A stretch of DNA of 23,964 nt. Source: Bacillota bacterium (lineage in GTDB: Bacteria; Bacillota; Clostridia; Lachnospirales; Lachnospiraceae). Position 1 is the first letter of the stretch. Every line of letters starts with the position of its first letter. Both the position numbers and the translations under genes were made by a program. The stretch is from positions 1 through 23,964 of the forward strand of contig JAEYJO010000020.1 in NCBI GenBank assembly GCA_023408815.1, given 5' to 3'. The notes beneath the pieces were generated by a model that made no database searches, was not told the DNA's origin, and saw only the letters and a program-made list of their open reading frames with translations. Of the stretch, positions 1 to 6,557 are shown piece after piece.

Positions 1-7
1 AATTCAT
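1..7 (-). CDS. Possible 5' end of a gene leaving the window on the left
   Basis: Only two codons are inside the window: an ATG at positions 7-5 on the minus strand. The call rests on a good ribosome binding site (AAAGGAG, 18-24) ten bases upstream of it. A hairpin (29-60) and a cre-like site (162-175) lie further upstream, as expected for the leader of a regulated gene. The product cannot be judged. Confidence 0.35.
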
Positions 8-28
8 TTGTGGGTGTCTCCTTTGAAC

Positions 29-60
29 GATGATTATTTAACCAGCCAGTTAACAATCAT
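29..60 (-). promoter_or_regulatory. Leader hairpin next to the ribosome binding site of the left-edge gene
   Basis: ATGATTATTTAAC and GTTAACAATCAT form an imperfect inverted repeat of about 12 bp around a six-base loop. It sits immediately upstream (minus strand) of the AAAGGAG site at 18-24. A short outer pairing, GTGTC (14-18) with GACAC (73-77), would enclose both the hairpin and the ribosome binding site. It could be a translational control element or a protein-binding dyad. Confidence 0.35.
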
Positions 61-161
61 TATTCTATGGGTGACACTCATTTTTTGCAAACCCGTCATT
101 TGTTACTTAACAGGAATGCTCCTAAAAGATTTTATTTATGATTTATATTCTATCACATAAA

Positions 162-175
162 CAAAAGCGCTTCCA
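162..175. promoter_or_regulatory. cre-like site (possible CcpA operator)
   Basis: CAAAAGCGCTTCCA (minus strand TGGAAGCGCTTTTG) matches the AA-GCGC-TT core of catabolite-responsive elements but deviates at the outer positions. It lies upstream of the presumed minus-strand gene at the left edge. Such a match can occur by chance, so confidence is low. Confidence 0.25.
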
Positions 176-238
176 CTAAGTTTTTTATCGCAATTATCTT
201 TGATATAATCCATATTATGAGCTTTTTTTCTGTCTGGA

Positions 239-282
239 CAATGTATTCACATTCGTAAATAATGTGGATACATTGATTTTTT
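239..282 (+). terminator. Terminator-like hairpin with no gene in front of it
   Basis: Arms 239-253 and 261-275 are complementary over 15 positions with one T/G wobble, have a seven-base loop, and are followed by ATTTTTTG. This is the form of a plus-strand intrinsic terminator. No plus-strand gene precedes it in the window, so it may end an unrecognised small RNA, be a remnant, or be a DNA dyad bound by a regulator. Confidence 0.4.
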
Positions 283-431
283 GTACCTTAATAATCCTGA
301 AAGTTCCCTACGTATGGGTATTTTTGAACAAACTAATGTATGTTTCGGATATTTTCGAAAACTAGTTATTAAAGATTTAGAAAATTAGCTAATAGTAATT
401 ATTTTATAGTATAATAATCTTATGGCCTATT

Positions 432-478
432 AGTTATATAGTGCATTAATTAATGCAGAAACTTTATGATATATAACT
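432..478. promoter_or_regulatory. Nested dyads upstream of the first sigma-factor operon
   Basis: A perfect 16-bp palindrome, TGCATTAATTAATGCA (442-457), lies inside a second inverted repeat, AGTTATATA (432-440) with TATATAACT (470-478). It is about 60 bases before the small ORF at 520 and 190 bases before the sigma gene. Operator function is inferred from position only. The rest of 1-519 holds no coding region I can support. Confidence 0.35.
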
Positions 479-519
479 GCATTGCCCAAATCAATAAAAC
501 AGTAAGGGGGGAAAGAAAT

Positions 520-588
520 ATGGAGAAATTAAATGATATCTTTTTCGGAAAGGGGCGTGAAAGAAGAAGGTATCTCAAAAAGATATAG
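520..588 (+). CDS. Possible 22-residue leader peptide
   Basis: ATG at 520 follows a strong AAGGGGGG ribosome binding site with normal spacing, and the frame closes at 586-588 after 22 codons. The peptide is basic at its C-terminus (a GRERRR stretch, then KK) and starts MEKLNDIFF. It lies 75 bases before the sigma gene on the same strand. I recognise no homologue. It could be a real small protein, a leader peptide affecting downstream translation, or the remnant of a longer gene. Confidence 0.35.
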   Translation: MEKLNDIFFGKGRERRRYLKKI

Positions 589-663
589 CGCCTTTTAGAA
601 GGCATGGAGGTAAAAATTAAATAGGGAAAGGGGCTTACATATAAGGTGTAATAGGGGAATGAT

Positions 664-1179
664 ATGAATAAAGAAAATTGGAAGGAAGAATTCTTTAATG
701 AAATATATGATGCTACATTTTATAATTTAAGAAAATATATTAGAAGAAGAAGCAATGATCCTACATTAGTAGATGATGTTCTGCAGGAAGTATATTTGGA
801 GGCTTTTCGGCATATTGATGATTTGAGGACACATGAAAACAGTATTGGGTGGATATATAAAACAGCAGAAAATAAAATAAAGAAACTCAATAGCATTAAT
901 TTCAAATTAATTACAAATGAGATTGCTTATGATGAAAGAATTGAAGATATACCGGACAAGAACAGTGAATCGGATTATATCCTGTATGAAGAGTATAAAG
1001 AGATACTATTAGAAGATGAATATGATTTATTAATAAAAAAATATCTTGATGGGTATTCGCATTCAGATTTAGCGGAGATGACGGGAACAACGGTGGCAGG
1101 AAGCAAGATGAAGCTATCAAGAATTATAAAGAAATTAAAAAATAATTTAAAAGCTGATTTATTTCTTATTTTTTATTGA
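664..1179 (+). CDS. RNA polymerase sigma-70 family (ECF-like) sigma factor
   Basis: This 171-residue protein directs RNA polymerase to selected promoters. Region 2 spans about residues 15-75 (LRKYIRRRSNDPTLVDDVLQ, then IGWIYKTAENKIKKL). Region 4 spans about 110-165, with the helix-turn-helix around LDGYSHSDLAEMTGTTVAGS and a basic recognition helix. Length and two-domain form fit an extracytoplasmic-function factor. The start is set by AGGGGAA six to seven bases upstream of ATG. The next gene begins 53 bases later on the same strand and encodes a membrane protein of anti-sigma type, so the pair probably forms a signalling unit. Target promoters were not identified. It differs from the TcdR-like factor at 6580. 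Confidence 0.85.
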   Translation: MNKENWKEEFFNEIYDATFYNLRKYIRRRSNDPTLVDDVLQEVYLEAFRHIDDLRTHENSIGWIYKTAENKIKKLNSINFKLITNEIAYDERIEDIPDKNSESDYILYEEYKEILLEDEYDLLIKKYLDGYSHSDLAEMTGTTVAGSKMKLSRIIKKLKNNLKADLFLIFY

Positions 1180-1232
1180 AATCGGTGTTACCTTTTATTG
1201 ATTAATAAGAATATAAAGATTAGGAGGTACCA

Positions 1233-2117
1233 ATGGAGGGAAAAAACAGCACTCCCAATTATCAAAATAAGGTAGGTGGAGATGGTAAATTAAAATCTGA
1301 ATTAGAAAAAGCCCTTGATAGAGAGATGGAAAAATCACCAGATGATATCGATGTACAGAAAGTCGATTATATTATCGATTTGCTCGATCAGATTGACGGT
1401 ATTCCAGATGATTCGGACAAAATGTCGAAAAAAGAATTCGCTGAAAAATATCTGCCGGAATGCAATGTATCGGAACCCAGAAAGAAAATGAGCCAAAAGC
1501 CAGTAGGAATCAAAACAGGGAAGGCGGCAGCAGGCTTTTTGATCGCAGCGTTCGTGCTTATTATGGGAAATTATATTTCTGTTAGTGCAACCAGCAAGGA
1601 TATCTTTACTTTCGTTAAAAGCAAGGCATATGTCATGTATTTTGATGTTTTTGAAAAAAGCGATAGTGAGAAAACTGAGAATGACGATAGTTCAGCAATA
1701 CAGGAGACATTAACGCCGGCAGACCAACAGGCTGCTTCATGGGAAGAGGCACAAGAAATATCCGGATTAGGATTTAAGATTCCGCAGTTTATTCCAGGAG
1801 AATTAGAAGCTCAAATAATACACATACAAATAGCCGAAGAAAATGACGTAGGAATTTCAAGACAATATTATAACCGGGATGATAATAACTATGTGCGGTT
1901 CCTTATAAGATATATCAGCGGAAATGGCAAATGGATGTCAGCTATGGACAAAATGAATAATCTGATTGAGCAAAAGGAAATTAATGATTATGCGGTTTCT
2001 TTTTATCAAACTGATGATGCAATTCAGGCCATGTATCAGGACGAACAATTTATTTATGTTGTAGAAACAAATATGGATCAGAAGACGCTGGAAACAATTG
2101 TTGAAGAAATGAGGTAA
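1233..2117 (+). CDS. Membrane-anchored DUF4367 protein, probable anti-sigma factor
   Basis: A 294-residue protein with a charged N-terminal cytoplasmic part (about 1-90), one transmembrane helix near residues 93-115 (AAAGFLIAAFVLIMGNYIS), and an extracellular C-terminal part. The C-terminal 130 residues (SWEEAQEISGLGFKIPQFIPG onward) have the look of DUF4367, common at the outer end of clostridial anti-sigma proteins. There is no zinc-binding His-Cys-Cys motif of the classical ZAS domain. The start is well supported by AGGAGG upstream of ATG. The gene is directly downstream of the sigma gene, and its stop is four bases before the next start, so all three genes are probably one operon. The anti-sigma role is inferred from topology and position. 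Confidence 0.75.
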   Translation: MEGKNSTPNYQNKVGGDGKLKSELEKALDREMEKSPDDIDVQKVDYIIDLLDQIDGIPDDSDKMSKKEFAEKYLPECNVSEPRKKMSQKPVGIKTGKAAAGFLIAAFVLIMGNYISVSATSKDIFTFVKSKAYVMYFDVFEKSDSEKTENDDSSAIQETLTPADQQAASWEEAQEISGLGFKIPQFIPGELEAQIIHIQIAEENDVGISRQYYNRDDNNYVRFLIRYISGNGKWMSAMDKMNNLIEQKEINDYAVSFYQTDDAIQAMYQDEQFIYVVETNMDQKTLETIVEEMR

Positions 2118-2121
2118 TTTA

Positions 2122-2637
2122 ATGAAAATAAAAAAATGGATAACAAGTATTTGCTTGATTTTGATATTAACATCCCCATTAACAGTTTTCGCTAATGAAT
2201 CCGTTGATTTTACAAGAGCAAGCCAAAAGCAGGAGGAATTGGTTATTGAGCCGCTAACCGCTGAACAGGCAGAAAGTTTATATAAGGAGCTTTATGGAGA
2301 GAAAAATGATTATCTGCGCTCCAACCTGGGAACCTGTGATATAGGGTTATCAAATAGTAATGGAAAATTACTGGTGGTATACTCGACGTCATGCAGAGGA
2401 ATAGCGAGTAAAATAGGAGTTCGAAACTTTACTTTGCAGCAAAAGAGCGGTCTGTTCTGGAGTAATATTACTGTGAAAAATGAATATTCCGAAAATACAG
2501 ACGCATTTTTCGGCGGTTTTTATATTACTAATCCAGTTGTCGGAAGAGGATACCGTGCTAATTGTACCCATTACGCGGTAGTAGGTGGAAGTGAAGTTTC
2601 AATGTATACAGAAACAGAAACTTATAACTTTCAGTAA
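2122..2637 (+). CDS. Small exported protein (resembles DUF6147)
   Basis: A 171-residue protein with a typical Sec signal peptide: a lysine-rich start (MKIKKW), a hydrophobic core ending near SPLTVFA, and probable cleavage before NES. The mature part contains two cysteines (GTCDIG and TSCRG) and a third near RANCTH, and ends rich in aromatic and threonine residues. It resembles, from memory, the clostridial exported family DUF6147, which has no known function. It starts four bases after the anti-sigma-like gene and is followed by a long hairpin, so it is the last gene of the sigma operon. It may be the envelope product the sigma factor controls. Confidence 0.7.
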   Translation: MKIKKWITSICLILILTSPLTVFANESVDFTRASQKQEELVIEPLTAEQAESLYKELYGEKNDYLRSNLGTCDIGLSNSNGKLLVVYSTSCRGIASKIGVRNFTLQQKSGLFWSNITVKNEYSENTDAFFGGFYITNPVVGRGYRANCTHYAVVGGSEVSMYTETETYNFQ

Positions 2638-2643
2638 ATAGAT

Positions 2644-2691
2644 ACAGAGGGCATCCACTAGTTGATGAAACTATAAACGGATGCCCTCTGT
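2644..2691. terminator. Bidirectional hairpin between convergent operons
   Basis: A perfect 13-bp stem, ACAGAGGGCATCC (2644-2656) with GGATGCCCTCTGT (2679-2691), encloses a 22-base loop that has its own small stem (TAGTT/AACTA). It lies between the ends of the exported-protein gene (+) and the blaR1-like gene (-). The flanking T-runs are weak on both sides, so it may terminate poorly or act mainly as a transcript-end stabiliser. Confidence 0.7.
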
Positions 2692-2698
2692 AAATTTA

Positions 2699-4210
2699 TT
2701 AATTTAATAATTCCTTTTCTTTGTTTTCCGAGTAATAGTTGGAGATTATTTGCAGGTTCTCAATATACCAGCCATCTTGACGATATGTGCAGTCAACGCA
2801 CTTTACAACATCATTTTGAACATCTTCATTGAGAATAAGTCGCAGCATGTTTTTCCTATCCTGCTCTATTATAGCAGCTCCCAGGCAGGAGACCGCACGA
2901 TTGTCCGACGAAAAATTATCCGGCTGCTCTGCCTCGATGGAGGAATTATGAATAAATTGGCTGGAATACTCCTTCCAGTTTCTATCTTCCATATATAGAA
3001 TCGATACCTCTGCGGCACTGAAAGTATCCTCTATGGAATGACGTACCAAGACAATATCCGCTTTCATATTTCCGCTCAAATCGCCCGATATCAGATAGGA
3101 AGACCAGTAATCAGGATAATTGATAAATACTGTATCACCGCCATTGAACTGCGCAACGACTTGAGTGAATGCGTCCGTATCGTTTACGACATCTTTTACA
3201 AAGACACTTTCACGGCTTCCGTCGCCGTCCACATCTGTTTTTATTTCAAGACCATTTTTTATTGGAATTTTGCTCTCGGGATAGGTGGCTATGCCTCCTC
3301 TGATGCTGAGAAATACGCAGGACAAGAGCAAAAGTGCAATCATCAAAAAGAAAATGTCCATTCCTTTTTTCTTAGGTTCTGTATTGAAAATATTGTTAAA
3401 TCGCCGTTTGATGGAATCGGTTTTTTGAATATATCCTGTGGATAGCATGGGATATTTTCTCGTTCCCGTTTGCACATAGGAGAGTATGACTTCTCCGTAT
3501 TCCTTACGCTCTTCCGGTGAAGCAAATTCAAGCACTTCACTGTCGCAAACCAATTCTATATCCTGTTCTGCAAGCCGTCTCATTATCCATACAATAGGAT
3601 TAAACCAGTGTATTGCATTTCCGAGGAGTAAGAGGACCTTAAACCATAAATCCTTATTCCGGTAATGAATCAGCTCATGCCGGATAATGTAATATAAATC
3701 TTGTTCCAAATAATCTTTATCGGGAAGAAAGATCCGGTTCTTAAGCAATCCCATCGTAAAGGGGCTGCTCTCCGTATCCGCCATAATACGTATTTCCGGC
3801 AGATTTTTTATCTTTAATTCTTCAGCCGCCTTCATGTATATTTTTTGAATCTCAGGTTTGATGTATTCTGTGCTCTGGGCTGTCATTTTTTTGCAGGTAA
3901 TAAGGTAAACCGTAAAATAATAAGCACAAGCAATAAAACAGCCGGTTATCCAAATGAAAAAAATCAACTGATTGCTATTATCCCATTTGCTGCTTTCCTG
4001 TAGTATGAAGTTGGGGATTTCTATTGACAGAGGCTGCGGCAGAAGAGTGACGTGAAACGGTACAAGCAATCGTAGTGCTATCAATAGCCACACTATCTTT
4101 TTATATCCTATTTGATATCTTTTCTTCAAAGTAAAAGAAATTCCACAGAATAAAAGAATACCCATGGTTCCCATTAAAGTTGCTTCCAATACTCCCCAAA
4201 ATATATTCAT
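2699..4210 (-). CDS. BlaR1/MecR1-type M56 membrane metalloprotease with FG-GAP-like outer domain
   Basis: A 503-residue sensor protease. The N-terminal half has several hydrophobic helices and the M56 zinc-protease site HELIH (in IIRHELIHYRNKDLW), followed by NPIVWIMRRLAEQDIELVCDSEV, which carries the third-ligand region. In classical BlaR1 a C-terminal penicillin-binding domain senses beta-lactam. Here, after a final helix (DIFFLMIALLLLSCVF), the outer 190 residues show DVDGDGSRESVFV and a weaker GDLSGNMKADIVLV, which look like calcium-type FG-GAP repeats. I see no SxxK/SxN/KTG set. The repressor gene ends seven bases upstream, so the two are co-transcribed and the protease presumably inactivates that repressor on an unknown signal. 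Confidence 0.85.
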   Translation of the reverse strand: MNIFWGVLEATLMGTMGILLFCGISFTLKKRYQIGYKKIVWLLIALRLLVPFHVTLLPQPLSIEIPNFILQESSKWDNSNQLIFFIWITGCFIACAYYFTVYLITCKKMTAQSTEYIKPEIQKIYMKAAEELKIKNLPEIRIMADTESSPFTMGLLKNRIFLPDKDYLEQDLYYIIRHELIHYRNKDLWFKVLLLLGNAIHWFNPIVWIMRRLAEQDIELVCDSEVLEFASPEERKEYGEVILSYVQTGTRKYPMLSTGYIQKTDSIKRRFNNIFNTEPKKKGMDIFFLMIALLLLSCVFLSIRGGIATYPESKIPIKNGLEIKTDVDGDGSRESVFVKDVVNDTDAFTQVVAQFNGGDTVFINYPDYWSSYLISGDLSGNMKADIVLVRHSIEDTFSAAEVSILYMEDRNWKEYSSQFIHNSSIEAEQPDNFSSDNRAVSCLGAAIIEQDRKNMLRLILNEDVQNDVVKCVDCTYRQDGWYIENLQIISNYYSENKEKELLN

Positions 4211-4217
4211 ACCCTCA

Positions 4218-4592
4218 TTACCCGTCCTTTTCCAACGAATCCAAATACTTTCTAAGTTCCTTTATGTCGTTCGATGACAGCTTCTTTCCCTGATATAATC
4301 CAGCTATAAATTTTTGTGCGGAACGGCTATACATTTGTTCCAGAAAGCTTTCGCTTTGGTTGACCTTGTATTCTTTCTCAGACACCAGAGAATTATAATA
4401 ATTTGTGCGTGTGCTTCTGTCGCAGTTCACGAATCCTTTCTCCGCCAGGCGTGATAAAACCGTCATCAGGCTTGGAAGTTTCCAATTACGTTTTTCTATT
4501 ATTTCATCCAGTATCTCGTTTGATGTAAGCGGAAAATCATGCTTCCAAAGCACTTCCATTATTTCAAATTCCGCATCTCCTAGTTTTTTCAT
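4218..4592 (-). CDS. BlaI/MecI/CopY-family transcriptional repressor
   Basis: A 124-residue winged-helix repressor. LGDAEFEIMEVLWKHDFPLT and EIIEKRNWKLPSLMTVLSRLAEKG match the family helix-turn-helix, in which T(V)xTxLxRLxxKG is the recognition helix. The C-terminal part (SFLEQMYSRSAQKFIAGLY) is the usual dimerisation and cleavage region. I chose ATG at 4592 because AGGTG lies seven bases before it; an in-frame GTG three codons earlier overlaps that site. It is followed after seven bases by the M56 protease gene, the classical two-gene sensor-repressor arrangement. A TATAC-centred dyad at 4738-4753 is a likely operator for its own promoter. No beta-lactamase gene lies nearby. Confidence 0.9.
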   Translation of the reverse strand: MKKLGDAEFEIMEVLWKHDFPLTSNEILDEIIEKRNWKLPSLMTVLSRLAEKGFVNCDRSTRTNYYNSLVSEKEYKVNQSESFLEQMYSRSAQKFIAGLYQGKKLSSNDIKELRKYLDSLEKDG

Positions 4593-4737
4593 TTTTTTCA
4601 CCTGTTTTTTAGATCATCTCCGTTTTCCTTTCTCAATTATTAAAGTCTATGTTCCATGTCTCGCTGATAATCTGAAATTTACAGTTATGACAAATTTAAG
4701 TATCAATATAGCGTTATGGAATGGAAGGAAAACTGTA

Positions 4738-4753
4738 TTATACAAACGTATAA
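4738..4753. promoter_or_regulatory. Candidate BlaI-type operator
   Basis: TTATAC-AAAC-GTATAA is a perfect 6-bp dyad with a four-base centre, inside a longer broken dyad (GTATTAT at 4735-4741 with ATAATAC at 4755-4761). It lies just downstream of the presumed -10 of the repressor promoter, where a bound repressor would block initiation. BlaI/MecI operators are AT-rich TAC/GTA dyads, so the match is reasonable but not exact. Confidence 0.5.
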
Positions 4754-4757
4754 CATA

Positions 4758-4787
4758 ATACTACAATATAATTAAAAGTATTGTCAA
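4758..4787 (-). promoter_or_regulatory. Sigma-A-type promoter of the repressor/protease operon
   Basis: On the minus strand TTGACA (4782-4787) is followed after 18 bases by TAGTAT (4758-4763). Transcripts would have a leader of about 150 bases before the repressor start at 4592. No other gene-like structure is seen in that leader. Confidence 0.6.
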
Positions 4788-4805
4788 TTGAAATCTTGCA
4801 GGACT

Positions 4806-4859
4806 AAAAAGAGGCTATTGCTCCATAAGTGATCTCTCAGTTATTTTGCAATAGCCCCT
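4806..4859 (-). terminator. Intrinsic terminator after the lysozyme gene
   Basis: Read on the minus strand, GGCTATTGC (4848-4856) pairs perfectly with GCAATAGCC (4813-4821) around a 26-base loop and is followed by TCTTTTT. It lies about 30 bases after the lysozyme stop and gives that gene its own transcript end. Confidence 0.75.
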
Positions 4860-4886
4860 GTTGTGTTTCATAAGAATTAATGAACA

Positions 4887-5399
4887 CTAATTCATTGTAA
4901 TATAGATTTTATCGGTAGTTCCTAAAAATACGTTTAGTTCGGCGTTTCTTCGATTAACAAGTCCTTCCACCCTTTTACCATTTGCTTTGGTATAAGTAAA
5001 AGCAGTTACAACGGCATCTTTGGCTGCTGTAGATATGGGACTTTTATAAGTGGCATCACTGTTCAATGCCTTGTACAAGTCATTGGAAGTAGTTGTAACC
5101 GGAGATGTTCCGACATTGTAAAGCAAAGAAGCTGTTGCGTTATACATTACCTGCGTTATGCTGCTAACCTTTGGATGTTTATTAATTGCGGTTTCGACAG
5201 TGCTTAAATCAGATGTAAAGAAAGAATCTGCTTTTGCCTGGGTGATCTTGTCGCCTGCTTTTAACTTATCGGCAGTAACCACCTTATGTCCATATCCGAC
5301 GGTTAGATTGCCAAATCCATCATCTTTTACTGTTAACTCTGCTATGTTGTTACATTCCCACTTCTTAATAAAGTCTTTTCCCGTAGTATTTACATTCAT
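4887..5399 (-). CDS. Phage-type lysozyme (GH24 endolysin) without a signal peptide
   Basis: A 170-residue muramidase-type enzyme expected to cut the glycan chain of peptidoglycan. Catalytic positions of the family are visible: Glu15 (KKWEC), Asp26/27 (VKDDGFGN) and Thr33 in LTVGYGH. The end contains the usual VEGLVNRRNAELNVF segment. I set the start at 5399 because AAAGGAG precedes it; 22 further in-frame codons upstream lack such a site and overlap the promoter. The protein has no Sec signal, so release would need a holin or cell lysis, and no holin gene adjoins it. The upstream DNA has a TcdR-type promoter (5452-5479) that matches the one before the sigma gene at 6580. Function is confident; the biological role is inferred. 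Confidence 0.88.
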   Translation of the reverse strand: MNVNTTGKDFIKKWECNNIAELTVKDDGFGNLTVGYGHKVVTADKLKAGDKITQAKADSFFTSDLSTVETAINKHPKVSSITQVMYNATASLLYNVGTSPVTTTSNDLYKALNSDATYKSPISTAAKDAVVTAFTYTKANGKRVEGLVNRRNAELNVFLGTTDKIYITMN

Positions 5400-5430
5400 T
5401 TTGTTGTCTCCTTTTCTTTTATTATTTGTT

Positions 5431-5446
5431 TTGTAATCGATTACAA
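5431..5446. promoter_or_regulatory. Perfect 16-bp palindrome in the lysozyme leader
   Basis: TTGTAATCGATTACAA lies just after the presumed -10 element of the lysozyme promoter and about 30 bases before the start codon. It fits a repressor operator by position and symmetry. No regulator can be assigned. Confidence 0.5.
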
Positions 5447-5451
5447 TAATA

Positions 5452-5492
5452 AAAGAGAGGAACATAGTATAAATGTAAACTTCTACTGTAAA
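5452..5492 (-). promoter_or_regulatory. Group 5 (TcdR/UviA-type) promoter of the lysozyme gene
   Basis: On the minus strand TTTACA (5474-5479) is followed after exactly 16 bases by CTCTTT (5452-5457). A second GTTTACA lies 13 bases upstream (5487-5492). TTTACA with a CTCTTT-like -10 is the promoter type described for clostridial TcdR-family sigma factors. A competing sigma-A reading (distal TTTACA, 15 bases, TATACT) is possible but has short spacing. Confidence 0.55.
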
Positions 5493-5501
5493 CTTTTTGT
5501 A

Positions 5502-6335
5502 CTAACCTTGAGTAATACCATTATCTTCATTTGAAGGATAAGAGAAATCCGGGCTATTATTACTGATTGAGATAATCTTCATATCCTCATCTTCAGAACC
5601 TTTATAAAACAGAAAACCCCTTCCATTATCCCCAAGCTGTATGCCATTATAATTCCCCCATAGATAACGATTAAACGAGTTCACTATGGAAGCCTTGAAG
5701 TCGGCAGTCATGACATCATCATACCGGGCAAGAAAATCCTGTTCATTGTTAAGAAGGATCGGTTCTCCTTCGACGACAACGGATAAGGGATAGCTCATTA
5801 ACTGTGATAAGCGCTGTTTATCATCCGCACGGACAAGTTCAATGACATGATCGGTAAATTCTTCTACCTGCGCTGTGTCATAACCTAAATCCTGATAAAT
5901 GCTCTCTTTGTCTTCTCCGCCTAATCCCCAGGCAGGGATCAGATTGAAATCGCTTTCCATATCTGATCCGGCGGAATAATAATTACCGGCTAAAATATAG
6001 TGGTCCCCGCTTTCTGTATCCAGGTGAATGGTTCCGCTTAGCATTATTGTCTTATCGCTGTCAGATAACTTAAAATGCCGTGTTATGCGGTTGTATGATC
6101 CGGTTAAAATATATTCCGTTTGGTCATTTTTAAAAATATAGTAAGCGGTCAAGCTGTTGCCATTTCGATAAATCATCATTCGAGCAGGCTTATTGTCGAT
6201 AGTACCATCAAAAACATTGTTAGTTTGATTTAAAATCACATCTTCAGAATATTTTGTTCTAATCATTGTTATAGCAGCAAAGCAAAATAACGCAATGATT
6301 ACTAATGAAAGAAAAATGATAAGTTTCTTTTTCAT
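5502..6335 (-). CDS. Signal-anchored protein of unknown function between lysozyme and sigma genes
   Basis: A 277-residue protein with one N-terminal hydrophobic segment (about residues 4-26, LIIFLSLVIIALFCFAAIT) serving as a signal anchor or signal peptide; there is no lipobox cysteine. The outer part has an N-terminal half rich in beta-type segments (VFDGTIDNKPARMMIYRNG; YILTGSYNR; MLSGTIHLD; YILAGNYYS, which look like repeated strands) and a C-terminal half with VEEFTDHVIELVRADDKQRL and FLARYDDVMTADF, resembling small NTF2-like or stress-response domains. I do not recognise the family. GGGGGAG six bases before ATG supports the start. It ends about 100 bases before the lysozyme start on the same strand. 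It could be an immunity or envelope partner of the lysozyme, but nothing proves this. Confidence 0.75.
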   Translation of the reverse strand: MKKKLIIFLSLVIIALFCFAAITMIRTKYSEDVILNQTNNVFDGTIDNKPARMMIYRNGNSLTAYYIFKNDQTEYILTGSYNRITRHFKLSDSDKTIMLSGTIHLDTESGDHYILAGNYYSAGSDMESDFNLIPAWGLGGEDKESIYQDLGYDTAQVEEFTDHVIELVRADDKQRLSQLMSYPLSVVVEGEPILLNNEQDFLARYDDVMTADFKASIVNSFNRYLWGNYNGIQLGDNGRGFLFYKGSEDEDMKIISISNNSPDFSYPSNEDNGITQG

Positions 6336-6529
6336 GTAAACTCCCCCTTATGCCATAAGTTTTTTTGTTACAAAAATATACAGCGAGTATAGCACTTTTT
6401 TATGTAATAGGGAAGTGCTTCGGCAATAATTGATGCACAGAAATATTGCATTATATTTGTTGTAAAATTGCAAGTTTGGTGTCCTTTTGTATGAAAAAAG
6501 GGATATATAGAAGAGGGCAAAAGTTTACG

Positions 6530-6557
6530 TTTACATTTTAATAAAAAGCTCCTCCTT
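6530..6557 (+). promoter_or_regulatory. Group 5 (TcdR/UviA-type) promoter of the sigma gene, probably autoregulatory
   Basis: TTTACA (6530-6535), 16 bases, then CTCCTT (6552-6557), with a second TTTACG directly in front (6524-6529). Spacing, both hexamers and the doubled upstream element match the lysozyme promoter at 5452-5492. TcdR-type factors are known to activate their own genes, which fits this position 23 bases before the sigma start codon. Confidence 0.55.

Noticed and set aside
2750..3445. Two plus-strand frames opposite the M56 protease gene
   Set aside because: They are antisense to a well-supported coding region and lack ribosome binding sites and family resemblance.
3961..4592. 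Classical beta-lactam resistance locus
   Set aside because: Repressor and protease are of the right families, but the sensor domain is not penicillin-binding and no beta-lactamase or PBP gene is present.
4887..5399. Lysozyme as evidence for a prophage
   Set aside because: No terminase, capsid, tail, integrase or phage repressor gene is anywhere in the window; neighbours are a BlaI/BlaR1 pair and regulators.
6331..6345. A third GTTTACA, overlapping the start codon of the 277-residue protein gene, as another group 5 promoter
   Set aside because: It lies at the start codon and no CTCYTT-like hexamer follows at 16 bases, so it cannot serve that gene.
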